NCBI RefSeq assembly: GCF_014642675.1
Contig: NZ_BMIS01000004.1
Coordinates: forward strand, 1-64,000
DNA length: 64,000 nucleotides
Direction of reading: 5' to 3'
Source: Nesterenkonia cremea
GTDB taxonomy: Bacteria > Actinomycetota > Actinomycetes > Actinomycetales > Micrococcaceae
Shown here: one piece after another, positions 7,445-16,230 of the stretch
How the letters are laid out: each line of letters starts with the position of its first letter
Numbering within the stretch: position 1 is the stretch's first letter
Translations under genes and position numbers: made by a program
The notes under the pieces: model-generated
What the model was told of the DNA's origin: nothing
The model's database searches: none
The model's input: only the letters and a program-made list of their open reading frames with translations

Positions 7445-8590
7445 TCAGCCGACGTTGACCGGCAGGCTGCGCCCGCTCAGTCCGCGGCCCTGGCCGGCCA
7501 GCCGGGCGGCGATGTCCCGCAGGACGGACCCTGCTGCGGAGCTGGGGGAGGAGAGCGCCACCGGGTGGCCGTCGTCGCCGGCCTGACGCAGCCCCGAGTC
7601 CAGCGGCACCGAGCCCAGCAGCGGGACCTCGGTCTCCAGGGACTCGGTGAGCCGGTCGGCCACGATCTGCCCGCCGCCGGAGCCGAAGAGGTCCAGCACT
7701 GTTCCGTCGGGCATGGTCATCGGTCCCATGTTCTCGATGACCCCGGCCACCTTCTGGTCGGTCTGGGTGCTCAGGGCACCGGCGCGCTCGGCGACGTCGG
7801 CAGCTGCGGCCTGCGGGGTGGTCACCACCAGCAGCTCGGAGCCGGGCAGCAGCTGGGCCACGGAGATCGCGATGTCCCCGGTGCCCGGAGGCAGGTCCAG
7901 CAGCAGCACGTCCAGGTCGCCGAAGTGCACGTCGGTGAGAAACTGTTCCACCGCGCGGTGCAGCATGGGTCCGCGCCAGGCCACCGCCTGGTTGCCGTCC
8001 ACGAACATGCCGATGGAGATGGTCTTCACGCCGTAGGCCACCGGGGGCAGGATCATCTCGTCCAAGCGGGTGGGCTTATCGGTGATGCCCAGCAGGCCCG
8101 GCACGGAGAAGCCATGGATGTCGGCGTCGATCACACCGACCTTCAGCCCGTGGTCGGCCAGAGCCACGGCCAGGTTGACGGTGACCGAGGACTTGCCCAC
8201 GCCGCCCTTGCCGGAGGCCACGGCGTAGACCTTGGTGAGGCTGTCGGGCTGGGCGAAGCGGTTGACCTTACCGGCCTCGCCGCCGCGCAGATGCTCCTTG
8301 AGCTCGGCGCGCTCCTCGGGAGTCATCACGCCCAGTTCGACCTCGGCGGTGGCCACACCCTCAGCGCGCACTGCGGCGGCGGTGACGTCCTCCACGATCC
8401 GACTGCGCATGGGGCAGGCCTCGATGGTGAGCTTGATGCCGATGGAGGCGGTGCCGGCGTCGTCGACGTCGATGTCGCCCACCATGCCCAACTGGGTGAT
8501 GGGAAGCCGCAGCTCCGGGTCGATCACCTCAGCCAGGCGGCGTCGGATGCGTTCGGTCACGGCGTCTGCGGGGACAGCGTTATCGGACAC
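7445..8590 (-). CDS. mrp: Mrp/NBP35 family iron-sulfur carrier ATPase
   Basis: Mrp (ApbC) proteins bind and deliver Fe-S clusters using ATP. Residues 1-85 are a MIP18/DUF59-type domain. The P-loop VASGKGGVGKSS spans about 124-135 with the deviant Walker A lysines of MinD-type ATPases, followed by DADIHGFS and LLLDLPPGTGD. I do not see the C-terminal CxxC of many Mrp proteins, as is usual in actinobacterial members. The GTG start has a -10 TAGACT six bases upstream and is divergent from the stress-protein gene at 8623, the two promoters overlapping. Confidence 0.92.
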   Translation of the reverse strand: MSDNAVPADAVTERIRRRLAEVIDPELRLPITQLGMVGDIDVDDAGTASIGIKLTIEACPMRSRIVEDVTAAAVRAEGVATAEVELGVMTPEERAELKEHLRGGEAGKVNRFAQPDSLTKVYAVASGKGGVGKSSVTVNLAVALADHGLKVGVIDADIHGFSVPGLLGITDKPTRLDEMILPPVAYGVKTISIGMFVDGNQAVAWRGPMLHRAVEQFLTDVHFGDLDVLLLDLPPGTGDIAISVAQLLPGSELLVVTTPQAAAADVAERAGALSTQTDQKVAGVIENMGPMTMPDGTVLDLFGSGGGQIVADRLTESLETEVPLLGSVPLDSGLRQAGDDGHPVALSSPSSAAGSVLRDIAARLAGQGRGLSGRSLPVNVG

Positions 8591-8596
8591 CCCTCC

Positions 8597-8616
8597 AGTC
8601 TACGGGGTGTCACAAT
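8597..8616. promoter_or_regulatory. Overlapping divergent promoters for mrp and the YflT-type gene
   Basis: On the minus strand TAGACT (8597-8602) ends six bases before the mrp GTG. On the plus strand CACAAT (8611-8616) ends six bases before ATG 8623. Both would give leaderless mRNAs. Confidence 0.5.
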
Positions 8617-8622
8617 AGGGAT

Positions 8623-9459
8623 ATGGCGACGAATCCCAATGGCGGCACAGCACGTAACACTCAGACCGGGGGTCTGCCCCGAGGGGAGCTGCTGGGCCGG
8701 TACCGCACCTACGAGCAGGCCCAGCAGGTGGTGGATCATCTCGCCTCCCAGGACTTCGACATCAAGCATCTGACCATCGTGGGCAACGACCTGCGCTCGG
8801 TGGAGCACATCCGCAGCCGGCTGACCTATCCGCGGGTGGCCGGGGCCGGTGCGGCTCAGGGCGCGCTCTTCGGGCTGTTCATCGGTCTGCTGATCTACCT
8901 GTTCAGCCCCGAGGCCCCGATGGCCAATATGGTCCTCTCCGTGCTGATGGGTATGGGCATCTGGATGATCATGGGGGTGGTGAGCTTCGCGGTGCGCAAG
9001 GGCCGCGGCTTCGCCTCCTCCTCGCAGATGGTGGCCACCACCTTCGACATCGTCTGCGACTTCTCCGTCTCGCCCAAGGCCCGCCAACTGGTCCCCGGCG
9101 CGGGAGTGCCCAGCGTCAACGCCTCCAACGACCCCACCGGCGTGCGGCCCCCTGTGGGGGCTGCTCCGCCGTCCGGCAGCGGTGCTCCGGGCGCCGGCGC
9201 TGAGGGGCAGCCTGAGACGCCGGGGTCGACAGCACAGGGCCAGCCTGCAACCGGTGCGGAGCGGAAGTCCACCGGCTATGAGAGCCTTCCCGACGGCCGT
9301 CCGCGCTATGGCGTCCGACTCTCTGAGGTGGAGAAGAAGGAGAGTGCGGAGTCCGGTGCTGAGGCTCCCGACGCCGGCGTCGCCGACTCGCAGAGTTCCG
9401 CCTCTGAGGACTCCACTGCCGAGACTCCCGACGCTGACCGCGAGGCCCATCGCCCCTGA
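8623..9459 (+). CDS. General stress protein with YflT-type domain and membrane hairpin
   Basis: The 278-residue protein starts with a general-stress-protein 17M/YflT-like ferredoxin-fold segment (residues 24-60, RTYEQAQQVVDHLASQDFD). Two membrane helices follow (about 75-93 and 100-120) with a glycine-rich turn. A long Pro/Gly/Ser and then acidic tail (150-278) is probably disordered. This arrangement next to mrp is common in Micrococcaceae-type genomes, where it is annotated as general stress protein. The molecular role is unknown. Confidence 0.78.
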   Translation: MATNPNGGTARNTQTGGLPRGELLGRYRTYEQAQQVVDHLASQDFDIKHLTIVGNDLRSVEHIRSRLTYPRVAGAGAAQGALFGLFIGLLIYLFSPEAPMANMVLSVLMGMGIWMIMGVVSFAVRKGRGFASSSQMVATTFDIVCDFSVSPKARQLVPGAGVPSVNASNDPTGVRPPVGAAPPSGSGAPGAGAEGQPETPGSTAQGQPATGAERKSTGYESLPDGRPRYGVRLSEVEKKESAESGAEAPDAGVADSQSSASEDSTAETPDADREAHRP

Positions 9460-9497
9460 GGACCGCCCCTCACTCACGCGCTCGCCCGCTCGCCCTG

Positions 9498-9573
9498 CCG
9501 TTCTCTTGGCGCGCACGTGTCGGATAGCGGCCGTTTTCGAGCTCAGAGTGACACCTGCGCGCCAAGAGAACGG
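9498..9573. repeat. 76-bp interrupted palindrome in a convergent gap
   Basis: The outer arms are an exact 18-base inverted pair (9498-9515 with 9556-9573, CCGTTCTCTTGGCGCGCA and its complement). A single C-C mismatch follows, then five more paired bases (GTGTC/GACAC) around a 28-base centre. It is separate from the normal terminator at 9603-9640, so it is more than a transcription stop. Similar but unrelated palindromes occupy other convergent gaps at 31910 and 45130. Confidence 0.7.
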
Positions 9574-9602
9574 GGAGAGGGCAGCGGCGCCCAGACATGA
9601 AG

Positions 9603-9640
9603 ACGCCCCCAGGTCCGGCCGAAGCCGGACCTGGGGGCGT
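9603..9640. terminator. Perfect 17-bp hairpin terminator
   Basis: ACGCCCCCAGGTCCGGC and its exact complement surround the loop CGAA. It lies between the convergent stress-protein and GlsB-type genes. Confidence 0.85.
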
Positions 9641-9658
9641 TGCTCTGCGATGAGCGAT

Positions 9659-9928
9659 TCAGGCGTTCACGCGGCGCCCGGTGAACAGTGACCAGAGGAA
9701 GGACACGATCACACCGCCGACGATGGCGAAGATCCAGGTGCCGAGGTCGAAGAAGGCGTCATTGACGTCGACTCCGAATACTGCAGAAGCGATCCACCCG
9801 CCGAGCACGGCGCCGAGGACGCCGGTGACCAGAGTTGCGATCATGCCGCCCGCGGGCTTCCGCGGGGCGATGGCACGTGCGATGGCGCCAGCGATCAGCC
9901 CCAGGATGAGCCAACCGATGATTCCCAT
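9659..9928 (-). CDS. GlsB/YeaQ/YmgE-type stress membrane protein
   Basis: This 89-residue protein of the transglycosylase-associated (GlsB/YeaQ) family has three hydrophobic segments with small-residue motifs: MGIIGWLILGLIAG, a middle TGVLGAVLGGW segment and a C-terminal IVGGVIVSFLW. The open frame extends back to 10021, but an ideal ribosome binding site (AAGGAGG) precedes ATG 9928, which also gives the family's usual length. Such proteins are induced by general stress in many bacteria; the mechanism is unknown. Confidence 0.9.
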   Translation of the reverse strand: MGIIGWLILGLIAGAIARAIAPRKPAGGMIATLVTGVLGAVLGGWIASAVFGVDVNDAFFDLGTWIFAIVGGVIVSFLWSLFTGRRVNA

Positions 9929-10045
9929 GATGTGAACCTCCTTCTGCTCGCGCGAACCGCTTTGGTCCGTACCGCAATCGTAGGGCCGACTCCCAGGTCT
10001 TGGGGAGGGCTCATCGGTCACAGTATGGAGACGATCTCGCCGGAC

Positions 10046-11608
10046 TCAGCCCTGCTGCAGATCCGCCATCCAACGCTCCACATCCTCGGCTGTGCGGGGC
10101 AGCGCGGCTGAGAGGTTCTCCGCCCCGTCCTCGGTGACCAGGATGTCGTCCTCGACGCGCACGCCGACGCCGCGGTACTCCTGGGGGACCGCCAGGTCCT
10201 CCTTCTTGAAGTACAGGCCCGGCTCGATGGTGAAGACCATGCCCGGCTCCAGCACGCCGTCCAGATAGAGATCCCGCTTGGCCTGGGCGCAGTCGTGGAC
10301 GTCCAGTCCCAGATGGTGGCTGGTGCCGTGGGGCATCCAGCGGCGGTGGTGCTGGCCCGCCGGATCCAGGGCCTCCTCCACGCTGACCGGCAGCAGGCCC
10401 CAGCCGTCCAGGTGTTCGGCCAGCACGGCCACAGCGGCCTGGTGGATCTCGCGGAAGCGGATGCCCGGCTTCACGATCTCGAAGGCGGCGTCGGCCGCGG
10501 CCAGCACCGCCTCATAGACCGTCTTCTGCACCGGGCTGAAGCTGCCGGAGACCGGCAGGGTCCGGGTGATGTCTGCGGTGTAGAGGGAGTCAGCCTCCAC
10601 ACCGGCGTCCAGAAGCAGCAGGTCTCCGGAGCGCACTTCGCCGTTGTTGCGGATCCAGTGCAGCACCGTGGCGTTGTTGCCGCTGGCGGCGATGGTGTCA
10701 TAGCCCAGGTCGTTGCCCTCCAGACGGGCGCGGGCGAAGAAGGCGCCCTCCACGATCCGCTCTCCGCGGCTGTTGCCCACTGCGCGCGGCAGGGCCCGGA
10801 CCACGTCTTCGAAGCCGGCGATGGTGGAGTTCACCGAATGGCGCAGCTGTTCGACCTCCCAATCGTCCTTGACCAGGCGGGACTCGGAGAGGAACTCGGC
10901 CACTTCGCCGTCGAAGCTGTCGGAGGCCTCCAGGTCCACACCGGTGTTGATCCGGGAGGTGTCCACCAGGGCGTCCACGTCCAGGTCGATCTCGCGCATC
11001 AGCCGGATGCGGGTGCCGCCGATCTCCACCGCTCCGGCGTTCTTGGTCACCGCCACCTCCAGCTCAGAGAGGTCACCGGTGCGGATGCCCAGGCGTTGGT
11101 GGAACTCCTCGAGTCCGGGGCGCGGGCCGATCCAGAACTCGCCGTGGCGTGCGTCGGCGTAGAACTCCTCGGTGTCCCGGCCGGCCATGGGCTTGAAGTG
11201 CAGCGTGGCCTCATGGTGGCCGCCGTCGTCGCCGGTCCCCTCATCCACCGGCTCCAGCACCAGCACCGCGGAGGGCTCATGATCCAAGCCCAGACCGGTC
11301 AGATGGGCGAAGGCCGAATGCGGACGGAACCGGTAGTCGGTGTCATTGGAACGGACCTTCAGCGGTCCGGCCGGCAGCACCAGGCGCTCGCCGGGGAAGC
11401 GCTCGGAGAGGAGCTTACGCCGCTGGGCGGCATAGGGGGCCACCGCATCGCGGTTGAACTCCTGGGTGTCAGCGGGCGCCCACTGGGAAGCCATGAACTC
11501 CTTGAAGGCCTGGGAGGTGGGCCGCTGGGAGCGATTGCTGCCCCGATCCTCCAGCTTCTGCTCCTGTCCTGCCGCCTCATCTGCTGTGTTCTGGTTCTGG
11601 GTGCTCAT
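10046..11608 (-). CDS. pepP: Xaa-Pro aminopeptidase P (M24B metallopeptidase)
   Basis: The enzyme removes N-terminal residues from peptides with proline in the second position. The 520-residue chain has an N-terminal creatinase-type domain (about 45-230) and a C-terminal pita-bread domain. Metal ligands are visible: the two aspartates in DAGVEADSLYTADITRT, the histidine in HGTSHHLGLDVHD, and glutamates in TIEPGLYF and GVRVEDD. The start at ATG 11608 (MSTQNQN) is chosen because the longer frame to 11863 runs into the divergent PHP gene and is not peptidase-like. The first 40 residues are polar and Gln-rich. Confidence 0.92.
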   Translation of the reverse strand: MSTQNQNTADEAAGQEQKLEDRGSNRSQRPTSQAFKEFMASQWAPADTQEFNRDAVAPYAAQRRKLLSERFPGERLVLPAGPLKVRSNDTDYRFRPHSAFAHLTGLGLDHEPSAVLVLEPVDEGTGDDGGHHEATLHFKPMAGRDTEEFYADARHGEFWIGPRPGLEEFHQRLGIRTGDLSELEVAVTKNAGAVEIGGTRIRLMREIDLDVDALVDTSRINTGVDLEASDSFDGEVAEFLSESRLVKDDWEVEQLRHSVNSTIAGFEDVVRALPRAVGNSRGERIVEGAFFARARLEGNDLGYDTIAASGNNATVLHWIRNNGEVRSGDLLLLDAGVEADSLYTADITRTLPVSGSFSPVQKTVYEAVLAAADAAFEIVKPGIRFREIHQAAVAVLAEHLDGWGLLPVSVEEALDPAGQHHRRWMPHGTSHHLGLDVHDCAQAKRDLYLDGVLEPGMVFTIEPGLYFKKEDLAVPQEYRGVGVRVEDDILVTEDGAENLSAALPRTAEDVERWMADLQQG

Positions 11609-11653
11609 AGTCCCCAGTTTTGCATGCCCCTGGGGAGTTGAGGCCCACACCGC

Positions 11654-11659
11654 TAGGCT
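11654..11659 (+). promoter_or_regulatory. -10 element TAGGCT, leaderless start of the PHP gene
   Basis: It ends seven bases before ATG 11667 and helps to choose that start over the longer open frame beginning at 11454. Confidence 0.6.
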
Positions 11660-11666
11660 GAGGGGC

Positions 11667-12527
11667 ATGAACTTCGACCTCCATGTCCACTCCGACATCT
11701 CGGACGGGACCCAGCCGCCGGCCGAGGTGGTCGCCTCGGCCAAGCGGGTGGGGCTGCAGGGCATGGCGCTGACCGACCATGACACCACCGCCGGGTGGGG
11801 AGAGGCTGTCCGCGCCGCCCAGGAGCACCAGATCCTGGTCATCCCCGGCATGGAGATCACCACGCTGACCGAGGACCGGATCAGCGTCCACCTGCTCAGC
11901 TACCTCCACGATCCGGCCCACCCTGGGCTCTCCGCCGCCATCCGCGGGGCGCGGCAGGGGCGCCAGCAGCGCGCCAGGACCATGGTGGAGCGGCTGGCCG
12001 AGGACTTCCCGATCACGTGGAAGGACGTGCAGGCTCAGGTCAGCGACGGGGCGACCATCGGACGGCCGCATCTGGCCGACGCCCTGGTGGCCGCCGGCGT
12101 CGTGGTGGATCGCCAGGAGGCCTTCGATCGGCTGCTGCACCGCGGCTCCCCGTACTACGTCAGCCAGGAGAACATCCTTCCCACCGAGGCCATCCGTCTG
12201 GTGACGGCGGCCGGGGGAGTGCCCGTGATCGCCCACGCCATGGCCTCGTCCCGCGGGCGCACCGTCAGCCGTGAGCAGTTGGAGGAGATGATCGAGGCCG
12301 GGCTGGCCGGCGTCGAGGTCTGGCACCGCGACAACCCGGAGGACGGACGGCAGATGCTGCTGGAGCTGGCCCGGCGCCACAACCTGCTGACCACCGGATC
12401 CTCGGACTATCACGGGGCAGGCAAGCCCAACCTGCTGGGGGAGAACACCACCGACCTGCACACCGTGGAGCAGATCCTGGAGCGGGCCACCGGGTCCACC
12501 CCGGCCGGGGCGCTGCCGCTACACTGA
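11667..12527 (+). CDS. PHP domain phosphoesterase
   Basis: The 286-residue protein belongs to the polymerase-and-histidinol-phosphatase (PHP) family, close to the YciV/RNase AM or nucleoside 3',5'-bisphosphate phosphatase group. Metal-binding motifs are DLHVHSDISDG (residues 4-14), LTDHDT (about 34-39), a central HxxxxxR region (IAHAMASSRGRT), and SDYHGAG near the C-terminus. Likely substrates are nucleotides or short RNA ends. The ATG has a -10 element seven bases upstream. Five bases separate it from the next gene, which has its own leaderless promoter inside the end of this gene. Confidence 0.88.
   Translation: MNFDLHVHSDISDGTQPPAEVVASAKRVGLQGMALTDHDTTAGWGEAVRAAQEHQILVIPGMEITTLTEDRISVHLLSYLHDPAHPGLSAAIRGARQGRQQRARTMVERLAEDFPITWKDVQAQVSDGATIGRPHLADALVAAGVVVDRQEAFDRLLHRGSPYYVSQENILPTEAIRLVTAAGGVPVIAHAMASSRGRTVSREQLEEMIEAGLAGVEVWHRDNPEDGRQMLLELARRHNLLTTGSSDYHGAGKPNLLGENTTDLHTVEQILERATGSTPAGALPLH
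12520..12525 (+). promoter_or_regulatory. -10 element TACACT, leaderless start of TetR gene
   Basis: It lies within the last codons of the PHP gene and ends seven bases before ATG 12533. Confidence 0.55.
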
Positions 12528-12532
12528 CCGCT

Positions 12533-13192
12533 ATGCCAGGAGAGACGGACAGGTCATCGGACCCGACAGCCGTGACCCAGCGGGCCAAGCGCCTCCCCAG
12601 GGAGCAGCGGCGCCGGCAGCTGCTGGACTGCGCGCTGAAGGTCTTCGTCGCCCAGGGATACCACAGCGCCTCAATGGACGACATCGCCGACGTCGCCAAG
12701 GTCTCCAAACCGGTGCTCTATCAGCACTTCCCGGGCAAGCATGAGCTCTTCCTGGACCTGCTGGAGACCCACCTGGGTCAGCTGGAGGACATGCTCACCG
12801 CAGCCTTGGCCTCCACGGAGGACAACAAGGAGCGCGTCTCGGCCACGATGACCGCCTTCTTCGAGTTCATCGACCGCGAGGATGAGGCCTACCGGCTGAT
12901 CTTCGCCTCAGGCATGGACAACGACGACGCCGTCACCCTGCGCATGGAGCGCTTCCATGACGCAGTGGCCGGGGCCATCGCCGAGGTCATCGCCGATGAC
13001 ACCGGTCAGCCCATGGCAGAGGCCACGCTGCTGGGCCACGGGCTGATCGGCATGGTCCTCTCCGGGGCGCGGCACTGGAGCCGGCTCTCCGAGCGGCCGG
13101 GGCTGGAGGTCTCCTCACAGCTGACCTCTCGTTTGGCTTGGCGAGGAATTTCGGGCTTCCCCAAGGAGTCGGAAGGGCCTGAGACAGCTTGA
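12533..13192 (+). CDS. TetR/AcrR family transcriptional regulator
   Basis: The 219-residue protein has an N-terminal helix-turn-helix (about residues 28-70) with the family pattern MDDIADVAKVSKPVLYQHF, followed by an all-helical ligand domain. The first 20 residues are polar and may be dispensable. It precedes the DUF3107-DEAD helicase pair, a neighbourhood seen in many actinobacteria, so it may be part of that conserved group rather than controlling a transporter. The ligand is unknown. Confidence 0.88.
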   Translation: MPGETDRSSDPTAVTQRAKRLPREQRRRQLLDCALKVFVAQGYHSASMDDIADVAKVSKPVLYQHFPGKHELFLDLLETHLGQLEDMLTAALASTEDNKERVSATMTAFFEFIDREDEAYRLIFASGMDNDDAVTLRMERFHDAVAGAIAEVIADDTGQPMAEATLLGHGLIGMVLSGARHWSRLSERPGLEVSSQLTSRLAWRGISGFPKESEGPETA

Positions 13193-13326
13193 ACCGTTAG
13201 TATCGGTCGGGATGGATCTGCCGCGGCGCCCTCTGGGGGGGGGACCTTCTGGTCCGCTCAGCAGAGGCTGCGCCCCACTATGCGGCAGCCTCCGCCAGAC
13301 CGGCACAGTTCTCTTGAAGGAGTGGC

Positions 13327-13563
13327 ATGGAAGTACGTATCGGAGTGCAGCACGTCTCCCGCGAGATCGTCGTCGAGACCGACGCGAAGCCCGAGGATGT
13401 CGAGAAGATCGTGGCCGAGGCGTTGGAGAGCGGTAAGACCCTGCTCACCCTTGAGGACCGCCGCGAGAAGAAGATCGTGGTGCCGGTGTCCTCCATCGGA
13501 TACGTGGAGATCGGATCCGACACCAAGCAGACCGTGGGCTTCGCAGCCGCGGTCAACGGATGA
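13327..13563 (+). CDS. DUF3107 domain protein
   Basis: The 78-residue actinobacterial protein begins MEVRIGVQHVSREI and ends with IGYVEIGSDTKQTVGF, both typical of DUF3107. Predicted fold is small alpha-beta; the function is unknown. A strong ribosome binding site (GAAGGAG, 13316-13322) precedes the ATG. Its stop overlaps the helicase start (ATGA), so the two are translationally coupled and probably function together. Confidence 0.92.
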   Translation: MEVRIGVQHVSREIVVETDAKPEDVEKIVAEALESGKTLLTLEDRREKKIVVPVSSIGYVEIGSDTKQTVGFAAAVNG

Positions 13564-15155
13564 AAGACCTTATGACTGAATCTGCAGAGAAGACCGAAGA
13601 CACCGTCCAGCCCGAGGCTGAGGTGACCTTCGCGGACTTCAACGTCCGCCCCGAGATCGTCGAGGCGCTCGCCGAGAAGGGGATCAGGACTCCGTTCCCG
13701 ATCCAGGCAGAGACCCTGCCGATCGCGCTGGGCGGCTATGACATCATCGGCCAGGCCAAGACCGGCACCGGCAAGACGCTGGGCTTCGGCATCCCCGCCA
13801 TCCAGCGGGTGACCACCCCCGACGACGCCGGCTACGAGGATCTCCCCGTGCCCGGCGCTCCGCAGGCGCTCATGGTGGCGCCCACCCGTGAGCTCGCCGT
13901 GCAGGTGGCCGAGGACCTGAAGGTCGCCGGCTCCAAGCGCGGCATCCGGATCGCCACCATCTACGGCGGCCGGGCCTACGAGCCCCAGATCGAGGAGCTC
14001 GAGCGCGGCGTGGAGATCGTGGTGGGCACCCCCGGGCGCCTGATCGACCTGCACCGGCAGCGCTACCTGAAGCTGAAGAACGTCAACATCGTGGTCCTGG
14101 ACGAGGCCGATGAGATGCTCGACCTCGGCTTCCTGCCCGATGTGGAGAAGATCCTCTCGGCCGTGCCGGAGATCGGCCGCCAGACCATGCTGTTCTCGGC
14201 CACCATGCCGGGTCCCGTGGTCTCCATGGCTCGCCGCTACATGACCAAGCCGACCCACATCCACGCCGCTGACCCGGATGATGAGGGGCGTACCAAGAAG
14301 GACATCCGGCAGGTCATCTACCGCGCCCACCATCTGGACAAGGATGAGGTCATCGCCCGCATCCTGCAGGCTGAGGGCCGCGGCCGCACCATCGTCTTCA
14401 CCAAGACCAAGCGCCAGGCGGACAAGCTCTCCGCCGAGCTGCAGTCCCGCGGATTCGCCGCAGGCGCGATCCACGGCGATCTGGGCCAGGGCGCCCGCGA
14501 GCAGGCGCTGCGGGCCTTCCGCAGCGAGAAGATCGACGTGCTGGTGGCCACCGATGTGGCCGCCCGCGGCATCGACGTCACCGATGTGACCCACGTCATC
14601 AACCTCACCTGCCCCGACGACGAGAACACCTATCTGCACCGCGTGGGCCGCACCGGTCGCGCCGGCCAGAAGGGCACCGCAGTCACCTTTGTGGACTGGG
14701 AAGACATGGCCAAGTGGAAACTCATCGACAAGGCCCTGGGCCTGGGCGTGCCGGAGCCGGTGGAGACCTATTCCTCGTCTCCGCACCTCTTCGAGGACCT
14801 GGACATCCCCAAGGGGACCAAGGGCCGGCTGCCGCGTCACAAGCGCTCCAAGGCAGGCCTGGAGGCTGAGGAGCTCGAGGACCTGGGTGGGCCCGGAGAC
14901 AAGAAGTCCGAGGGCGGCCGCGGCGGTGGCAACGGTGGTCGCAGCGGCGGCAACGGCGGCGGTCGGTCCAACGGCGGTCGCAGCCGGAACCGCAGCCGCA
15001 CCCGCTCGGGTGAGGGTGCGTCCTCCGGCGGTGGTGAGAAGGCATCGACCGGGCAGCGCTCGGGCGGCCAGGGCTCCGGCAGCGGCAGTCAGCGCAGGCG
15101 CCGTCGTCGTCGTTCCGGCGGGGGCGGTTCGGAGAACTCCTCCGGCACCAGCTGA
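13560..15155 (+). CDS. DEAD-box ATP-dependent RNA helicase
   Basis: The 531-residue enzyme unwinds structured RNA. The Q motif lies near 24-50, Walker A AKTGTGKT at 66-73, PTREL at 108-112, DEAD at 181-184, SAT at 213-215, and VGRTGRAGQ in the second RecA lobe. The last 100 residues are rich in Gly, Arg, Ser and Asn (repeated GGRSGGNGG-like units), a basic disordered tail that usually binds RNA and ribosomes. The start could be 13560 or the in-frame ATG at 13572. It follows DUF3107 with a four-base overlap and precedes a DNA methylase by 14 bases. Confidence 0.94.
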   Translation: MKDLMTESAEKTEDTVQPEAEVTFADFNVRPEIVEALAEKGIRTPFPIQAETLPIALGGYDIIGQAKTGTGKTLGFGIPAIQRVTTPDDAGYEDLPVPGAPQALMVAPTRELAVQVAEDLKVAGSKRGIRIATIYGGRAYEPQIEELERGVEIVVGTPGRLIDLHRQRYLKLKNVNIVVLDEADEMLDLGFLPDVEKILSAVPEIGRQTMLFSATMPGPVVSMARRYMTKPTHIHAADPDDEGRTKKDIRQVIYRAHHLDKDEVIARILQAEGRGRTIVFTKTKRQADKLSAELQSRGFAAGAIHGDLGQGAREQALRAFRSEKIDVLVATDVAARGIDVTDVTHVINLTCPDDENTYLHRVGRTGRAGQKGTAVTFVDWEDMAKWKLIDKALGLGVPEPVETYSSSPHLFEDLDIPKGTKGRLPRHKRSKAGLEAEELEDLGGPGDKKSEGGRGGGNGGRSGGNGGGRSNGGRSRNRSRTRSGEGASSGGGEKASTGQRSGGQGSGSGSQRRRRRRRSGGGGSENSSGTS

Positions 15156-15169
15156 GCCGCGATCCCACG

Positions 15170-16039
15170 GTGGAGGATGCTGTCTTCGACCCTGAGGGTC
15201 GCAATCTGGTGCTCGAAGGGGACAACCTTGAGCTGCTGCCGGCGCTGCCGGATGAGACGTTCGCGATGATCTATCTGGACCCGCCTTTCAACACGGGGCG
15301 GGCCCAGCGTCGCGTGGAGACCACCGGGGCGCGCCGTCAGGACGGAACCGGGGACCGTGTGGGCTTCGGTGGGCGCAGTTACCAGACGGTGCGCACGCTG
15401 CTGGCCACCTATGACGACTCCTTCACCGACTATTGGGAGTTCCTGGAGCCCCGGCTCCTGGAGGCCTGGCGGCTGCTGAAGGACACCGGCACGCTGTATC
15501 TGCACCTGGACTACCGCGAGGTGCACTACGCCAAAGTGATGCTGGATGTGCTCTTCGGCCGCGAGTGCTTCCTCAACGAGATCATCTGGGCCTACGACTA
15601 CGGCGGGCGCACCAAGAAGCGCTGGCCCACCAAGCACGACACCATCCTGGTCTACGTCAAGAGCCCTGAGGCCTACTACTTCGACTCCGAGGCAGTGGAC
15701 CGAGAGCCCTATATGGCGCCGGGCCTGGTCACCCCGGAGAAGGCAGCCCGCGGCAAGCTGCCCACCGATGTGTGGTGGCATACGATCGTCTCGCCCACAG
15801 GCCGCGAGAAGACCGGTTACCCCACACAGAAGCCCCTGGGGCTGGTGCGGCGCATGGTACAGGCCTCCTCGCAGGAGGGGGACTGGGTGCTGGACTTCTT
15901 CGCCGGCTCCGGCACGCTGGGCGAGGTGGCGGCGGCCTCTGGGCGCAGATTCGTGTGCATCGACTCCTCAACCCACGCCCTGGAGGTCATGGAGCAGCGC
16001 CTGGGCGAGCAGGCGCAGGTGCGTCGGGTCAGTCGATAG
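15170..16039 (+). CDS. Site-specific DNA methyltransferase, beta class, without a partner nuclease
   Basis: This 289-residue enzyme methylates an exocyclic amino group (N6-adenine or N4-cytosine). Catalytic motif IV, DPPF, is at 37-40, and the SAM motif I, FAGSG, at 244-248; this order (IV before I) defines the beta class that includes CcrM. A conserved segment TGYPTQKPLGLVRRM precedes motif I. No restriction endonuclease gene is near, and it is only 14 bases after the helicase, so it behaves as an orphan methylase, perhaps with an epigenetic role. The start is GTG 15170. Confidence 0.9.
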   Translation: MEDAVFDPEGRNLVLEGDNLELLPALPDETFAMIYLDPPFNTGRAQRRVETTGARRQDGTGDRVGFGGRSYQTVRTLLATYDDSFTDYWEFLEPRLLEAWRLLKDTGTLYLHLDYREVHYAKVMLDVLFGRECFLNEIIWAYDYGGRTKKRWPTKHDTILVYVKSPEAYYFDSEAVDREPYMAPGLVTPEKAARGKLPTDVWWHTIVSPTGREKTGYPTQKPLGLVRRMVQASSQEGDWVLDFFAGSGTLGEVAAASGRRFVCIDSSTHALEVMEQRLGEQAQVRRVSR

Positions 16040-16230
16040 GCGCGCAGGACATCGGAGGCGCGGCCACGAGCGCGACCATGAGCTAGGCTTCTTCGCTCAT
16101 GGATACGCTCCTGCGCCTCCTCTCTCCCTGTGCTGAGCTCATGCCTCCCGCCTGTGGCCACCGGTTGAAGGCGAACGGCAGGTGGACCTCGTCCGACCAC
16201 TGCAGGGGCGCAGCTCCACGGTGGGTCAAA

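Noticed and set aside
7325..8773. 482-codon plus-strand frame opposite mrp
   Set aside because: Antisense of mrp; its product has no recognisable domain and is rich in Gly, His and Gln.
11609..11863. N-terminal extension of aminopeptidase P
   Set aside because: It would overlap the start of the divergent PHP gene and its promoter, and the residues do not resemble the peptidase family.
15170..16039. Restriction-modification system
   Set aside because: Only a methylase is present; the sole nuclease-like gene is 29 kb away and has its own operator.
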